From: Corythucha ciliata
Lineage: Eukaryota; Arthropoda; Insecta; Hemiptera; Tingidae
Length of the DNA stretch: 64,000 nucleotides
Assembly: GCA_038030265.1 (NCBI GenBank)
Contig: CM075940.1
Span: 14,136,001-14,200,000 of the forward strand
Direction of reading: 5' to 3'
A model generated the notes under the pieces. It saw nothing but the letters and a program-made list of their open reading frames with translations, was not told the DNA's origin and did not search any database. Shown in pieces: positions 1 through 13,865 of the stretch. Within the stretch, counting starts at the first letter, position 1. Each line of letters begins with the position of its first letter. The position numbers were made by a program, and so were the translations under genes.

Positions 1-1453
1 CATTAAACAGATGTTATAAATCTCGTTTCTTTAGTAACACATAGGCAAGGGGGTGGGGTGGAATTTTACTTAATTACAGACCAGAGAGCAACTTTTTGAT
101 CTCGGTGATTTTTAATAACCGAAACTAAAAGTTGCCAGTGTGCGAGGGGCACATACTCCTTTACAGGTTTACCGGCTGATTATTTGAGTACCCCTATTGT
201 GTTTATAGTTAACCGATGCTTTCAGAAACAATTAAATAAACAAAAATAATGTTTCTTCCCCATTTCGCCAACTCTTCATTTGCTATGATTAAAAAATGTG
301 AAGAAAAGGTTTTACGCCCAAAAAAATACACCTTCGAAGGCGCCTCCAGCAGCAAGCTCACCTCTCCCCAAAGTTTGATTTTTCACAGTAAGTGCAGTAG
401 GCATTAGAGAACAACTGCGCGAAATGCCTGCCATTTGAGGATTTTTAGAGGAGGTTTTTTTTTTGCCTGCGTGTCCTAGGCAATTATAATCCCCGTTTTT
501 AAATGAGACGCTCTCAATCGATGCTTTGCCACATATGTTCAACAACGATGCGTGATGAACATTAACGCGGGTGAAAAACCCATTATACGATATACCGCAC
601 TTAACCGGTCGGTACCCGCCTAATAATAGTGCTATTCACTCGACTTGAAAAAACGTGTTAGAATTCACATGTCAGGAAATTGTTACTCATGTGCAATTGA
701 TCTCTTTGGAAAGATTTAATATTCCGGACAGATTTTGAACTTGACACGTTTCTCTTCGTATTGGTTTCAACGCCCTTACAACACCTTTCAACGAATAATT
801 GCATTTAAGAACAGCTTTTGATGTGAGCCCGACTTTTACCTTGTGATTTAAGTGTTAACCTGTTGCTTTTGAGCCTTCATTTAACTGAGAACGGGGCGGA
901 GTGATGTGGTGGAAGTAAAAGCATCTCTCTAATTTTACGAAAGTGAAGGCGTTGGTTCTATCAATTTAATAGTAGAAACTCGCTGTATACAACGATGATA
1001 TACCCTTTTGCCCTCCCCTTTCGCTCAACCTAAAATTGAACCTTTGCTATGTAAATGGGGGAAACTCCTGAAGGGATTATTGGTAAATATTTGAACAGAA
1101 ATAGAGTCAAACACAATAATTGGAGGATGCCAAAGATTGTTAGCAAGGGATAAAGATTAGGATTTCGAAAGCGAAAGGAGAGATGTGCGAAGTATTGGGA
1201 CTGTGGTGAGAGAGGGAAGGGGGGGATAGGAAATAGTGGTTGGCAAGAGAAACAGGCAGGCTATGAATTAAAGTGGTGCCTCACTCCTCCCGGGAAAGAA
1301 GCGAACCTGGTCGTGATTCAATGGTTTGGAACTTACACGCACACACTGTTCGAGTAATATTTAGTAAAAAACTGACCGATTCAAACTATACTTTTCTGCA
1401 TTTTTAACTTGGTAATGGTTGGGGTGCGGGGGCTGAAAATCAATAGATTTTGC

Positions 1454-1467
1454 GTGTGTGTGTGTGT
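1454..1467. repeat. (GT)7 microsatellite
   Basis: Uninterrupted GT dinucleotides directly readable in the sequence. Confidence 0.9.
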
Positions 1468-2433
1468 ATTTAAATTGGAGAATCGCCTGTCAGCGCTTAT
1501 TCCAAGTCAAATATAAACGAGCTCTCACAGCTCATTCTATGGACCTAAAAAACTGAAACTTTGCATGTAGAGAGAATCGTAAAATTGACAATTAAACGAG
1601 TCAGACGGCTTGAACCACCTGCAATCCGACCATTAACATCTAAATTACAAATTTAAAAGTCTTTGGTGGGGGAGGAGAACCAAACGGGTATAGTAAAAGT
1701 GCTTAGCATTTAATATTGGATTTTCTGTAGAAGATGAGCATGCATGCCGGGGACGTTATTGATCTCACCGGCGAGAGTTTTGTAGATATACCTTGTAATT
1801 TCATTCTTTGATCCTGTTGAACATCAGTCATCCAGATCAAATTCCGGATTTGGTCTCCCTACATACAAATGAAAGAAGACCAACTTTTTTAATAACACCA
1901 TAAAGGTGGAAAGGGGAATGTTGGCTTTTTGCCATTTTCGAGTGTACATCGAGTGTTATATTTCTCTGTGTACATCTTTTTTTGTCAGTGTCCTCCCCCC
2001 ACCCTTTCGGACGAAAGAAAAGAAGTAATTACAAAAGAATACAGCCACAGTGATTACAAACAATTTTCATCATCAGTTTTTAAAGCTTTACATTCGGGAA
2101 AATACCTTACGTCATCTTCGTTGTTAGCGTTAAAACGCCAATTATACTGCCTTCAAACCTCTCGTGTTCTTTCACACTAGATATTTTGTGGCGGTCCTTA
2201 ACTCATCCCACAACAAAACTCGTGTGATTTGGGGTACGAATAGTGGTGATTTTTTTTTTATTATTATTTTTTTATTATACAGAGTTTGCAGTATTCAGTA
2301 AAAATTGGTGGATGTATCGGTATATGACTAGGTTTTTAGATCGCAGGAGGGATAGGTAATTTAACGGGTTTATTGTTAACGGGACTACTAGGTCAAATAA
2401 AATTTGTCTTTCACTGGAAAATTTTGGACAATG

Positions 2434-2459
2434 AATAATAATAATAATAATGATAATGA
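2434..2459. repeat. (AAT)n microsatellite with TGA interruptions
   Basis: Five to six AAT units followed by two interrupted units (TGATAATGA). Confidence 0.85.
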
Positions 2460-5400
2460 TAGCTTTTTAGTTAAGATTTTTCGGGCCTTCAAATATTCCT
2501 CTCAGCCCCTCGATCGCTCTAAAATACCCACGGGCTGGCGGGCAACAAAATATGAATGGGTGAACACCCAGGGTAGGGGGGGGGGGATGGGTGGCAACAC
2601 TTCTGTCGACTTTAGTCATAATAAGTTTTACTTTTGCCTTTGAAAATTTCATTTTTTCTGTCGATTCTAATAACAATAATTTAAAAATTCTTTAACGAAA
2701 TAACCCTTCTTTCCACGTCTTTCCCGCTAGAGAGAACGCGAGCCAGGATTACCTATCAAACCAGCTATTATTGTTGTATTTCCAGTTTGTTAAATAAAAA
2801 TGGGCTGTTTCTCTCTACCATAATAAAATAGTTTTCGTTCCGTTAATTTTGCGCGGTTTCATTTATTCCGCTATAGGCGAGACGCCGCCGTCAGTCACCC
2901 TCACCCTGCATGACGTGTGCAAGGTTGGGTGGTCAATTGACAAAAATTGACGTCTAGAAAAAATAGCGAACGACACACAGTCGCATAATGACGTATTCCA
3001 GTTTCGGGCCGGCACTCCACTCCACAATGCGTCTCGTGCGCTGTCAACTTCCTTACTCACCCATCAAAAGCCCTCATTACACTACATCACATCATTATAC
3101 ATAATATACAATTAAACACGCTTTGATGGTCTGATGGTTGGCGCACGGCAAACCAAAGTAGATTTTAATTTTTTAAAGTTTTTATCTGAACGCGTATCAT
3201 TCCTTCAGGGAAAACTGGAAGGAAGGTAAAAAAAAAAATGCGGAATATGTGGCAAGAAGAAAGGAGTGGCTATCTCAAGCTATTCCCCTCCCCTCAAGGA
3301 GTTAGGGGCTGATTACGCCCTTGGTAGCTACTATTAAGCCTTTAGATCTAAAGCAGCCTCTTGGGATACAAAAAAGATAAACCTTCTCGCGTTACGTTTA
3401 TTTTTAATCTTCTTCGAAATTATCAATAACCCATTTTTTTCTAATACCATTCGTGAAAAAATTAGCTTTTTTATGAGAAGAAAACAACAACAACAAAAAC
3501 CGGAAAAATGTTATTGAACCCATGAATGCATTTTATTTTAATGCCTCATCTTGCCAGAATAAGTTAGCATGGAACCAATCAAGTGACTGAAAGGGTCATT
3601 TAGTTGAGTTTGCGTAAGAAAGAATTACCTTAACTTGGAGGGAGATTTTTTCTTCTGCCTTCCAAGCGATTTTCTGGTTGTTAATTTACCTTCTCCGCAA
3701 CCCACCACAGATAATACCTTGACTAGAGAAAACCGCTCAGGATAAATCCTTTTGGGCTCAGTATAAGTAAAAGCGGGCTCTTCCGCGTTATTTAATGACC
3801 AGACAGAAATGACCAGCGGAATTTCAGAGTGGAAAGATTCTAAAATAGACATTTTCAAGAATCATTAATTGGGAGAAAAATGACAGGGACGCTTGGCAGA
3901 CAAAATGATTTCTGCTCGCAGAGTTACTAATTATGACAATTTTACAAATGCTGCAGTTTTTATTTCCAGTAAATTGGAGTCACTCGACTTGAATTGATTT
4001 TAACGTTGCGTTTATTTAATAATAATGTAATGAATCTAAATAATTAAAAATTAGTATGCTTGGAAAGTTAAAGAGGGAGGAAAGAGAGGTGGTCTATTAC
4101 AAGCTTTAATAGCTAGCCATTTTTTTTTAGACAACACTAGTAGTGAAATACCAATTTTATAAAGCCGATACGTGCAAAGCAAGGAGAAAAGACTTGAATC
4201 GATTCTGTCGGTTTATGGTTCTTGGAAGTATCCCTCAATACCAATACAAAGTTACTGTCAAGACTTTCGCCTCAAGACTAAGGAGGAAAAGTGCACTCTT
4301 ATGATTGATCGTGGGCAGACCTGAAACTTTTGATTGCTCCTAACTCGCTTGGCACGCCAATTCCACGCCCTTCACCCACCATAAGTTATCAGATAATTCA
4401 GCCCCCCCCCCCTTCATTCTTGTTTTCTATTGGACAAAAAACAATTCGGAAAAAGGGTGTCATTCTGTCATTACCGACGCATGAATCCTATTTCCTAGGT
4501 AAAATGTGCAAGTCTGCTTGGTGCTCGTGATGAATCAGTGCCGAATAGTACGCTGAATTTTTTTTGTCTTCTTATTCGCCCTCTTAGTTCGCTTACTCCT
4601 TTCAAGAAAAACGTTTTACATCAAATCGCATTCGAAGAAACATTATAGCTACATGGTATACAGGAATAACATGCTTTTCGTGCGTTCGGAAACGTAAAAA
4701 ATTAAGTGGGCTAAGCCCTTTTTGCCTCGTTAGCGCTTAGCACAACTATGGAACGATGCCACAAATTAATTGAATAACGAAAGCTTGAGAGGCTGACGCA
4801 AACAAAATAATTAATGTAAACAGTTTCTTAGCCTATGCCTTCGTCCTAAACAAACATCCTTAAAAAAGAAACAAGCTAATTATGGGAGCATTTATTTTCA
4901 CTAATTTTATGCTAAAGTATTTGTTTAAGTTGAATTCCGCAAACACTAGGGTTTTTCTGATCTTCCCTCCCCTCTTTCACACCGACGGCTTCCATAGTTA
5001 AGACAATTCCCAACGCGGAAATATTTTCATTACATAACATTTACCTTGCGGTGAGTCTTAAAAGTATACAATTAAGAGCCTTAACTGAAGCCATTGTCTT
5101 GCATTTCAACTATATACCCCACTTCCAACCTTAAAACCATACTTGTATTATGACACCACCCGCGAGTTTCCATGCAAAAGAACTCCCTCAAAGCTGCAGT
5201 TATTTTCTTGAAAACGAGAACATTCATTCTGAAATGGTTGAAACTAGTTTTGCTCGAGATATAGACATGAATTGAGTTATAGATATTAAGAGGAAATTGC
5301 TTTCACGTAGCGACTTCCTTGAGCAGTAAATAGAAACTGAATAACTCAGTATCCGGGCTCATCAGCCGGCGTTTATGAATCTGAAGGTTAATCTTCCTCC

Positions 5401-6104
5401 TTCTTATTAAATAGGTTCAATATCTTCATACCAAATAGGCAATTTATAAAAGACGATGGATAAGGTGCGGAGGATCATTGAAACAGATCTGAGAAGTACC
5501 GCAGCTGGGGGGAAAATTTAACTCCCACGGAAAGCTCTAAAAAAAGGCTTGGTATTACGTGTTATTAATTGCAAAAGTATTCTTTTGTGAGCCTCCATAT
5601 TTTGCCACCGACTTTCATTACTTTCTTTCCTTTTTAAATAGGCTTCCACTTCCATAACAAGAAGGACCTTTTCTAGGGCCTCTTCAAGACAAAGAAAAAA
5701 AAAGGCCGTCCCTTCCCGACAAGTTCGCAAAGTAAATGAGCTATATAATTTAAAGTTTTAAAATTTATTTTGGTGCATAGCATTGCATTGGGTTTTTCGC
5801 ATCTTAATCCATTTGTTAGTATTACATAAAATAAATATAGTTTTGTTCGTACCAAGTACATAACATCCATAATTAAATTCATTTGAGGGTTTCCGGTGGG
5901 TCTGGCGTGCTTTTGGTGGGCTGCGGGCGGGAGAGCGAACGCCCTGAGTTTTATTTTCACCTTCTTGTCGTCAATATGAAGAGTTTTTCAACATATTATT
6001 CCCTCATCAGGAGTACCTCTTCCTTCTCCGTCACCGTGGATTTACGTTACCCTCTGGGCTCGTGTTCTCCATCAGATTCATGCCACAGTCAGGCACCACT
6101 GCGA

Positions 6105-6245
6105 GAAATATGCCGCAGACTAGAGGTGAGGTGTGATTTCACTGTCGGTGATTTTGTCACTGTGACTACTCCGTCACTGTTGGCTCCGGTGACGACCACA
6201 TTGAAATCACCGTTCCGACCCTCTAACGGTGACATTCTTTTTCAC
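6105..6245. repeat. GTCAC/GTGAC palindrome cluster, left copy
   Basis: Dense GTCAC/GTGAC words, including the near-palindrome GTCACTGTGAC at 6,156-6,166. The stretch 6,148-6,172 (GTGATTTTGTCAC then TGACTACT) is matched in inverted orientation at 8,994-9,024, so the two clusters bracket the arrays at 6.5-8.7 kb as a divergent inverted repeat. Confidence 0.6.
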
Positions 6246-6516
6246 TTATAATCGCCTCTTCATTCGTCACTTCTATCGCTTCACTGCGCTAGAGTCTCTT
6301 GAATTAAAATTGGAGCCGTCACCCAGCCATCTATCGCCCCAATGAACTCAGGAGCAATCTCCCCAAGTCTATCCCTCGTCTGTTGACTTTTTTCTTGGAC
6401 TTGGAATTGAACCTTCAGTGTAGGTCGGTAATATATTTTTATTCACTTCGTTTTCCAAGACCTGTGCTACAGTGATCTTGTATAATTTTATTTATTTTTT
6501 TAAACACCTTCCTAGT

Positions 6517-6835
6517 CAGGGGCGTAGCCAGCCCTTGACCAAGGGACGTTATGGAAACTAGAGACCCCAACGAAAGAACTGGTAGCGCAATAAATCGTCA
6601 AATTCTTCCCCGGAAACTGAGTCTTCACAAAAAAGGGTCGTAATCCATCAAAAACTAACATCTTCGTTCGGAAATTATCTGTTTTAGTCTTCTATTCCTG
6701 ATTTTCTATCCAAAAACTGACAATTCTATTCAGACTTTTTCTATTAACAGACATGGCATTCAAATATACAGGGTGACCGACTTTTCATCAACGTCTTGTC
6801 TGAGATACGTAAAGTTCAACATTTTTTAACCAAAC
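6517..6835 (+). mobile_element. Family A element 'head' (non-repetitive), copy 1
   Basis: The stretch begins CAGGGGCGTAGCCAGC, resembling a hAT-type terminal sequence, and leads into the family A array. The interior (AAATCGTCAAATTCTTCCCC, GGAAACTGAGT, CTTCTATTC, then GACTTTTCATCAACGTCTTG) recurs in reverse complement at 58,895-59,230 and in part at 55,770-55,890. No protein coding capacity is seen. Calling it hAT is an inference from the end motif only. Confidence 0.6.
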
Positions 6836-7670
6836 AATAACGGGTTTTAACTCAAAACTGACGTTTTTCAACAAAAAAACTGAATATTTCACTCTAGTGT
6901 AACTGAATATTTTACTTCAAAACTGACGTTTCTATGCCAAAGACAAAGTGTTCACGCCTAAACTAAAAATTTCACAGTACAACTTTTAAAATTCAAGTCT
7001 TTACCCCCAAAAACTGGTGAATTCCGCCTAAAAATGGCGGGTTTAACCTAAAAGATCAAAAACGACTGATTTTAATTGCAATTAACAGACCACTCAGTAC
7101 TAAAAACTGCCGATTTTATCCTTCAATTGGCGATTTTAGTAAAAAAAAACGTACAATTCCTGGCCAAAGCTGACATGCCCTCCCCCTCCAAATGAAGATG
7201 GTACCACAAAACTGGCGATTTTAACCTAAAACTAAACTTTACTGTTCCATTTACACCCGAAACGACAACTTCCCCTCAAAATTAGATAATTTACTCTAAA
7301 AATGTCACACTTTAACTCAAGTTTTCCTCAAAACGGGTGATTTTAGGCCATTCTGCCTTGAAAACAGGTGATTTCACACACAAAAAAGTGACAAATTCAT
7401 CGCAAAAATGACGATTTTATACCAAAACAGACGATTTCACGCCAAAGCTGACGTGTTGCCTCATAACTAATGACGTTAATACAAAACTGGTCATTTTACC
7501 CCAAAACTGACTGTTTTAATTCCAAAACTTACGATTTTATCCCAAAGACGTTTCTAAACTGACGATTTTACCCTGAAACTTGAGGTTCCACCCAAAAAAT
7601 ATCACTTTACCTCAAAACTGAATATTTTACTTCAAAATTGACATTTATTTACTTTGTTGGGCACAGCTTT
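6836..7670 (+). repeat. Family A degenerate tandem array (unit ~19-20 bp)
   Basis: Many imperfect copies of CCAAAACTGACGATTTTAC with frequent substitutions and small indels. Adjacent units differ strongly, unlike a young satellite. No ORF and no regular spacers. Confidence 0.85.
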
Positions 7671-7679
7671 TCAGGGCAC

Positions 7680-8460
7680 ATAGAGTCAGTTTTGACGATT
7701 TCAAGGCTTGAATAGCTATAATTGTCATTTTTGGGCGCACAGTCTTTTCAGTTATAGGAGCGAATAGTACGTCCCAAGTCAAGGCGAGAACAGCCAGGTT
7801 GGCCATTTTCGGCGCTCCGAATGGTCTATTTTGCCATTTTCAGGGCAGGAGTCACTTGTTCAGACATTTTTAGAGCTCGATTCGTCAGGAAATCCATTTC
7901 TAGAGCACGTTATGTAAATTCGGCAATTTCTAGGGTTCAAATATAGTAATTTTAGCCATTTTAAAGACACGAAATCGTCAGTTTTGCCATTTTCAGGGCT
8001 CAAATACCTAGTCCATCAAGCCAAGGCCATGAAGTTTGACCATTCCTGGTGCGCAAATTGTCGATTTTACCATTTTCAGGGAGGGAATAATCTTTTTTTA
8101 GGCATTTCCAGGGCACGTGAAGTCATTTTGGCCGTTTTCAGGGCTTCATTAGTCCGTCAAGCCAAAAGCGCGCATTTTGGTCATATTTGGCTCAAGAATG
8201 GCCAGTCTGATCAATTTTAGCGCACGAAATGGTCGATTTAGCTACTTTCGGGCGGTATAATCATGATCTTTTTAGGCATTTTCAGAAGTTCACCAGCCGC
8301 CACCAATTTTTAGGGCACGTGAAGTCCAGTTTTAGCCATTTTCAAAACGCGAATCGACAGTTTTGTATTTTTAGGCGTGAGTTTAGTTACTTTAGCCGTT
8401 TTTATAGTGCAAATAGCTAGTTTCAAATATTTTTAGGCAGTGAAAAGGCTGTCAAACCAG
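7680..8460 (-). repeat. Family B degenerate tandem array (unit ~28-30 bp)
   Basis: Repeated phrases of GTCAGTTTTGCCATTTTCAG followed by GGC(A/G)CG(A/T), the reverse complement of the arrays at 14.4 and 63.2 kb. It abuts family A on its left and family D on its right. Confidence 0.85.
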
Positions 8461-8594
8461 TTTTAGTAGAGCGAACCACACCATTTCTCTAGCACCTCTC
8501 TTGAGCAAATACTGAATCCGCGTCTGTCTGCGAAAATGGCATTCCAGGACGCAAAAAGGGCGAATTTGGTCTTTGAATTATGTCACCCTTGCGA

Positions 8595-8690
8595 TATCCG
8601 TTTTGTGAGCGACAAAACCCGTTGAAATTTATTTTTTTATTAGTGAAATCCGTGAAGTTATTTTTTTAGTGAGCGCCGACGAAACACAAT
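8595..8690. repeat. Family D degenerate repeats, short copy
   Basis: About three imperfect units of TTTTAGTGAGCGAAACCCG plus (G/T)GAAATT. The same unit forms a longer array at 56,115-56,360. Confidence 0.6.
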
Positions 8691-8993
8691 GTGATTATCC
8701 TGAAAGATTTGTACTTTCAGAATGCATCTAGGGGTGGGCAACTGCCCCACTAAATCTGCATTTTTGGGTCTAGAGTTGGGTCTGAGAATGAAATTCACAC
8801 AGATACCGGTGAGTCCGGTAACATTAGGCATTTGCTCAAACGAACTGCTACAGGGGGCCCTGTCCCGTAAGATTTCAGGGTTCCTAGGAATATCCTTTTC
8901 CAACCGTCCGCCCCAAATTAAATCACATGTTGATGGGGAGGACGGGTGGAAACAAACAGTGATAGTGACATTAAAAAGTTATAGAACAGGTCC

Positions 8994-9105
8994 TCAGTAG
9001 TCACTCAAGTGACAAAATCACTGGTTTTTGTCACAGTGACTGCACAGTCACCAGAGCTAGTTGTCACTGTGACCAACAAATGCTGTCACGTCACACCTCT
9101 ACCGC
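8994..9105. repeat. GTCAC/GTGAC palindrome cluster, right copy
   Basis: Contains GTCACAGTGAC (9,030-9,040), GTCACTGTGAC (9,063-9,073) and AGTCACTCAAGTGAC (8,999-9,013). Inverted partner of the cluster at 6,105-6,245. Confidence 0.6.
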
Positions 9106-12100
9106 AGACCCACAATTTACCCCCTTACTATACAGTGGAAGATGTTTCACCTACAAAACGAGTACATACCGACCCCAACCGATCAGGCCCAGTCTAACGA
9201 CACATTGGCTTAAAATATGCTACGGGGTAGCTAAGTGATTAACATAAGATTACAGAATAAAAAAAAAAAACACGTTTTATGGTTGCCTTTGCGGGATTTG
9301 CTCCAATTTTAGCAGCTCTTATTTTAGCCTCCGATGAGGTTGACTTTGACGAGTCTTCCCAAATACTTCGGAGTGATCAGGATTCGGAGAATTTTCCAAA
9401 ATCATTCTGTCGTGATAGCTTGAGTACCAAAACTCATGAAAACACGATCCGTTCAAATAAAATCAGGCCCTATATTTTTTTTTTTATTAATTTTTAAAAC
9501 TATTGGGTTGCGGGACCCATTTGAAATAGGCTAGATAGACTGATGACGTGTTAACAGCATTCGCATGACCTTCACAATAGCTTCCCACAAATCAAACAAT
9601 AGGACTTAAGAGAATGGGAAGGACAAGAAGGGGCGAGTCATGATAACAGCCATGATGCAGAAGGTTGGGAGGGGTCACAACTCCTTAACTACGTCACGAG
9701 TCACAGACACGCCGTTTAAAAAAAATTGGCAAGTTTTATTATGTCGCTATAAATCGAAATCAATCATTTACGCACTAATATATTCAATTCCTATTCATAT
9801 TTAGTCATTTTCTTTCGAAAAAAAAATGTTTCCAGCTATTTTTATTTTTTATGTTACTTCCTCATTACTAACATAAGTGTAACGTAGGACGTAGGAGGAA
9901 AACCTGATGAGCGCGAGGAAGACTCTGCCCGTCCGTTCATATGAAAACTGCATTTATCCCTGAGCTCGATGCCCTTTTATCAATCTCAAAAGTATGAACA
10001 CTCCACACATAAAATGTCGTTCTATCACCTACATTTTTTATTGACGGTACACCGTTAATCTCTCGACTATGAACGCTCAGCTCATTCCCAACGTGTCCAA
10101 TATACAAGAAAGAAAAAGAAGTAAAATTTAAAGTGCTAATCACGCAAAAAATGGCCGAAAGGCCGGAAAACTGGCTAAAAGCCAAACCCGTGTTCAACGG
10201 CGGGTATAAACTATGCAAATATTTTATTCGCACCCCTTGAACCATTATTTGAGCAAGGAAGCGACATTGAACCCTTTCAAACCACCAAGCACCATTTGGT
10301 GCCGTAATAGTCGAATAAAAGGTCTAAGGCCTAACCATAAAATGGCGTCACTATACAGTGTCTGCTAATGAAATGTTTCAACCACAATATTGAAAAGATA
10401 TGAGATACGGAAGTGAGAATTCGCTTTTTTTTTTTTAACTAGGCTATCCGACTCACAAATAAGCAGGTTGGAACCACTCTTTGCTAATGAACGAAGAAGT
10501 GCCGAAGGGTCTTGTTTGGCGAGGGGGGGGGGTGAGCCTAGAATGGACGATAACACAGAGGTGATAAGGTTTGTTATGAACTCGAAACTTCATCAATGGC
10601 GTCAAATTTCCCGTGACATTGCCTAAAGTGCTTGACTCTGGATTTTAACATGATTTTGCTTTTGAGTGTTTAATTCAATCGTGAAAAATAGGGTACATGT
10701 AACTTGATTTGTAATTCACCAATAACACAGGCTTTTTGACGTGTTTTAATTTCCTGCTTATTAGAACGCTTATTTAAACTCGACCTCTTGACAGTTGCCA
10801 GAATTACGAGAATCAACAACGCTATATAAATACACCCTGTCATGTAACAATCATTCATAGCTGAATGGCTATGAGATCCAATCTGAACCCTTTTAATTCA
10901 CATACTGTTGTTCCGTTATAATTTTTTCATTTGCTTGTTTGTCGTTATTTCATTTTGTGTGTGGCATCCCTTTCAACCTTAACTTTGCTTATCAATCGTC
11001 AAATGGATTTAAAACTCGGCGTCAACTTAAAGTGCCTGGGATTCATGCCACAGCGTGGAAGAGTTTTGCGATTGGGGGGGGGGGAGGAGTGGATGAAAGG
11101 GGGCGCCGCTTGTCACAACTTCCCCTCAAAAGTTTCAAGTTGCCCACTGCGACTGTTCAAGCCTTATCCACCCTTTAAGGACCCAATCCAGAAAGGTCAC
11201 GGTTTAAGAGGCGGTTTATCTCTCTATTCCTTTGTTCCTTTGTCCATTCTCACCAATTCGATGTTGCATTATCCAACTTATATCAAAAGTTAGTGCGTCC
11301 ATTCCTTTTTTTCCCCCCCCTGTAGAATCGAATTTTCTCATCTGACAGTCTCAATGTAAGTGCCTTCCCCTTACTTCTTACACTCTGGCATATTTTATAC
11401 GTGGTGTGTTAGCTATCCCTGGAACTTCGACTTTCTTCCATAAAGTAAACTTCATTAAGGCAAGTCCCCCCAACGGACCCCTTATCATCACACTTCTGTG
11501 TTTAGCAAAAGCAAGAAGTTTATAAAATCGGAGCGAGAATACCAAGACCTCGTACTCGAAACTTCCCCACTACTCAAAAGTTGAATAAACTTCGTAAAAT
11601 GTATTTGTGTACGTTCAAAAAACAACCAAAAACTTCTAGTTTTGTTTTTTATAGAAATCGGCACTCTTTAAATATATATCAAGGGTCAGAATTCTAGGGT
11701 GCATTCATGTTTTTGTTGCTTAAGATTTGATAGATATTGTGTAGACTCGACATGAGGATGGGTTGGATGAAGAGAAAGGGAAGGTGGGGAAGTTGAAGAG
11801 TCCATATCGTTTTCCCAGTCCATGGAAAAGCGGGGCGAAGGGGAGTTCTCGCCGAAGGGTTCTTTTGTTGCGGAAAATACCAGAGTCATTTATCTCTGCG
11901 ATTTCGGTCCCGGCCTGTGTAAACGCATCTACACGACCTGGATTTGAGAAAACTCCCTTTTTCCCACATGACGATTCAATTTCGCTCACGGTGTTAGCTA
12001 GTTGAAGTGTTGGGGAGGTTATAATTATTAAGGCAAAGTTTGATCACCTTTAAAACTTACCGAGGAAGAGAATTTCAGAAGTATGCAGTGTTGTTTGCAT

Positions 12101-13785
12101 TGCACATTACGTGTCTTCAGGAAAACTGAAGCACATGAAATACCTATATATTTTTTTTAAAAAAATCATATTTCCGTTTTTTGCCTCTCTCTAACACACC
12201 TGAAATTTTAAGTTTCACGGGGAAATTCGGGAAAGCGATTTCGCTTAATTGCTCTCTCTTTAGTTCCCCAGTATAAATTATTCAAAGTAAAATAAGCCGT
12301 TTAGCTGAAAAGGTCTCAAGAAAAGGAATTTAAAGCGGTATTAGTGTATATGGGTAAGTTAATTAAAGCCATTCCATCTCCCCCTCGTCCGGCCACACGG
12401 TATGCGACGAACTTTAATTCTCTTCAATAGTGACAGAGATGATCTTAGGGTATTCTTGAATACATCCTTTTTCTTCTCAACTAAATTACGCCACAGAACA
12501 ATAATTAAGCTGAGTGGGGCTTTCAAACTAAAGCCCACTTTAAAAGAGCTTCCCTGACAAAATGATAACGATAGAATTAAGGCAAGGCGGTTTTTGTTAA
12601 ATCTAATTGCCATCAAGAGCTTTTGTGTAATGCACCCTTACCCAAGTTAACCGGTCTGACGAATAATTATGCGCACCTATGGGATATAGAGAGAGGTTGT
12701 ACGGAATAGTAATGCTGAAATTCGAATTATTAGATAACGGTAGAGGGGGTGGGTAGTGAGAAGCAAAGAGTAGAGAAAGCCCTTAAAGGGTTCGAGGTAG
12801 GATGAATTGAACAAATAGACGCAATTTAGAAGCAATGGGTTGCCAGGGAGAGTGAGAGATGCGGGAAACCCTTTTGCCTTTGTGAGTCGGTGGTCCATTG
12901 GAACTATGTGAGATAAATCATCTCTACCCAAGTGCCGCTTATTGCGAGGCCTCCCCCTACCATGTCAATAGTCATAACCTACCTAGGTATAAACCTTGAG
13001 AATTACTCAGAAACTGCGAAACAGAATCTCCAAAGGACTTTTATTCCAGTCAAAAATTTGCGAAATCGCCGTGTGTTCCGCTTAAACGAGATTCTTTTTT
13101 GGGCGCATTGTTTGAGGATGATGGATCCGAAGCTTTTACATCCGTGACATTCGAAACTTTCCCATTATGCGCCCAAGAGGTGATTATTCGGCCAAAACCG
13201 ACTTTTCATCCAACGTGGCCAAAAAGGGTGACATTTTAGGGGATTACTCATCAAAGATTCATGAAATTTGCGATTATAAGAGCAGACACCGCGAAATTGC
13301 TATTTGAATGGACCAACTATGGGTGGCTAGTCGGCTAGAAAACTTTAATTTCCGATCTAGAAAAACGCCTGCGCGGTCCAACCATGATACTGACCATGTT
13401 ACCTCAGAATCTTATGATCTGGATACTGTCCCACAGAAAACTGTGGTGTTACATATATGTACATTCCGTCAACGATAACGCATGAAACCGCGGACAGCGC
13501 TTCTTCATTCGATTAGTTGCAACTTTGCCTCCCACTAGTCTACTTTCTTCTATACCACAGTAGTTCTCGCGCTATTTGCTTTACTGGTCAGTCTTTTTCC
13601 TGTGTGTGGGGAAGTATTGCTAGCAGGACTCATCAGGAGTGTTCGGGCGAGCTCCATGTTTTTTTTTTTTTCTTGTCGGGCTGACCGCCCCCCCCCCCCA
13701 CGCACACACACGACTGTCGGGACATAAAATGTGAAGTGAGAGTGATGTGAAAAGCAAGAACAGGCGGATCAGCAGGAAGGTCTTG
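9106..13785. other. Gene-free stretch
   Basis: No recognisable exon, RNA gene or protein family on either strand. Poly-G/C tracts occur near 10,524, 11,076 and 13,688-13,699 (C12). The ORFs (up to 120 aa at 10,931-11,293) overlap one another in several frames and span a poly-G run, so I do not support them. Confidence 0.65.
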
Positions 13786-13789
13786 CATT

Positions 13790-13865
13790 CACAATCCAGT
13801 CTTGGTCTTGGTCTCGCAGGCACAGTCTTGTCCTTGGTCTTGCGCTAGAGCCTCGCAAGACTCTT
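13790..13865. repeat. TCTTG-rich dispersed repeat, copy 1
   Basis: Contains TCTTGCATTCACAATCCAG followed by repeated TCTTGG/TCTTGC words and ends in GCAAGACTC. A longer relative lies at 15,920-16,085. Confidence 0.6.

Larger units (their letters stand above)
1..6104. other. Gene-free stretch, no supported gene
   Basis: Only short, unrecognisable ORFs are present on either strand. It holds a (GT)7 run at 1,454-1,467, an AAT-rich microsatellite at 2,434-2,459, a G11 tract at 2,576-2,586 and a poly-C tract near 4,403. A tRNA-element-like phrase near 4,708-4,745 is noted under rejected items. If the Fat-like gene runs on to lower coordinates, this is intronic or 3' of it. Confidence 0.7.

Noticed and set aside
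4708..4745. GGGCTAAGCCCTTTTTGC then GTTAGCGCTTAGCAC, similar to the left part of the tRNA-core element
   Set aside because: The match is short, and neither the anticodon stem, T-stem nor arms follow; too weak to call a copy.
5673..6251. 95-aa minus and 122-aa plus ORFs
   Set aside because: The plus ORF runs into the GTCAC palindrome cluster and neither has a recognisable motif.
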